Assembly: GCA_015067835.1 (NCBI GenBank)
Contig: SVLS01000017.1
Span: forward strand, 3,031 to 44,856
Direction of reading: 5' to 3'
Source of the DNA: Oscillospiraceae bacterium
Lineage (GTDB): Bacteria > Bacillota > Clostridia > Oscillospirales > Oscillospiraceae
DNA: 41,826 bases
The position numbers and the translations under genes were made by a program. Positions 41,779 to 41,826 of this stretch are shown here, piece after piece. Under the pieces are notes generated by a model. That model did no database searches and had not been told where the DNA came from. It worked only from the letters and a program-made list of their open reading frames with translations. Position 1 is the stretch's first letter. Every line of letters begins with the position of its first letter.

Positions 41779-41826
41779 ATGCAACAAAGAAAATATACAC
41801 ATTTCAGAGAGATCGAGCCTCAGATC
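41779..41826 (+). CDS. Transposase OrfA-like protein, 5' fragment
   Basis: Only 16 codons (MQQRKYTHFREIEPQI) are inside the window. They resemble the start of the helix-turn-helix OrfA proteins of IS3-family elements of Clostridia, in which a 'KYTHxxE...I' beginning is common. The start follows GGGGGTG within a hairpin arm. The assignment rests on this short match and on the element-like upstream sequence. Confidence 0.5.
   Translation, partial: MQQRKYTHFREIEPQI

Larger units (their letters stand above)
41701..41826 (+). mobile_element. Left end of an IS3-like insertion sequence (partial)
   Basis: A TAGACTGCTCCTGT stretch, as at many IS3-family ends, begins 17 bp after the GtrA stop. It is followed by a hairpin and the first codons of a transposase-like frame. 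The right end is outside the window, so neither terminal inverted repeats nor a target duplication can be verified. Confidence 0.55.

Overview
The window reads as a chromosomal segment of a low-to-mid GC member of the Clostridia, most likely a gut Oscillospirales/Ruminococcaceae-type anaerobe. This is inferred from two T-box leaders, an IreB homologue, ferredoxin-dependent 2-oxoacid chemistry, strong AGGAGG-type ribosome binding sites, many TTGACA-17-TATAAT-like promoters, a GerMN-type lipoprotein, a DacF-type carboxypeptidase and a fragment that looks like an IS3-family element. No rRNA, CRISPR array or prophage was seen.

Layout. 1-4.4 kb (minus): a sigma factor cut by the window edge, then a three-gene cassette of a large secreted DNRLRE protein, a four-helix membrane protein and a lipoprotein. 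4.4-6.5 kb (minus): MATE exporter and MntP-like manganese exporter. 6.6-9.2 kb (plus): an Fe-S aldo/keto reductase, a DUF523 protein and a cN-I type 5'-nucleotidase. 9.25-9.75 kb (minus): no convincing gene, but a promoter and a 19-bp terminator hairpin bound about 470 nt, a candidate noncoding RNA. 9.9-10.9 kb: a YgjV-like membrane protein, two copies of a 106-bp palindromic repeat and tRNA-Leu(GAG).

11-18.6 kb (minus): a six-gene operon behind a T-box whose specifier reads UAC (Tyr). It encodes an acyl-CoA synthetase, a sodium:solute symporter, indolepyruvate:ferredoxin oxidoreductase (iorA, iorB), a phenylacetate-CoA ligase and a double-ACT protein. Together they could import aryl acids, activate them to CoA thioesters and carboxylate them reductively to arylpyruvates for aromatic amino acids. 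18.7-23.6 kb (plus): a divergent operon of sugar-isomerase-like protein, FGGY kinase, SDR dehydrogenase and PHP-domain protein, an unassigned carbohydrate pathway.

23.6-29.2 kb (minus): NlpC/P60 hydrolase with a small conserved protein, ireB, and T-box controlled pheS-pheT. 29.3-33 kb: ATP-grasp protein (minus), then nnrD, a lipoprotein, an orphan MazF toxin and an unknown protein (plus). 33-36.7 kb (minus): comEA-like protein, response regulator, histidine kinase, GerMN lipoprotein and exodeoxyribonuclease III, read from a promoter interleaved with that of the plus-strand dacF-type gene and uracil-DNA glycosylase. 38.7-41.8 kb (plus): tRNA-Thr(CGT), a sigma factor with a probable membrane partner, a LUD-domain protein, a GtrA protein and the left end of the IS3-like element.
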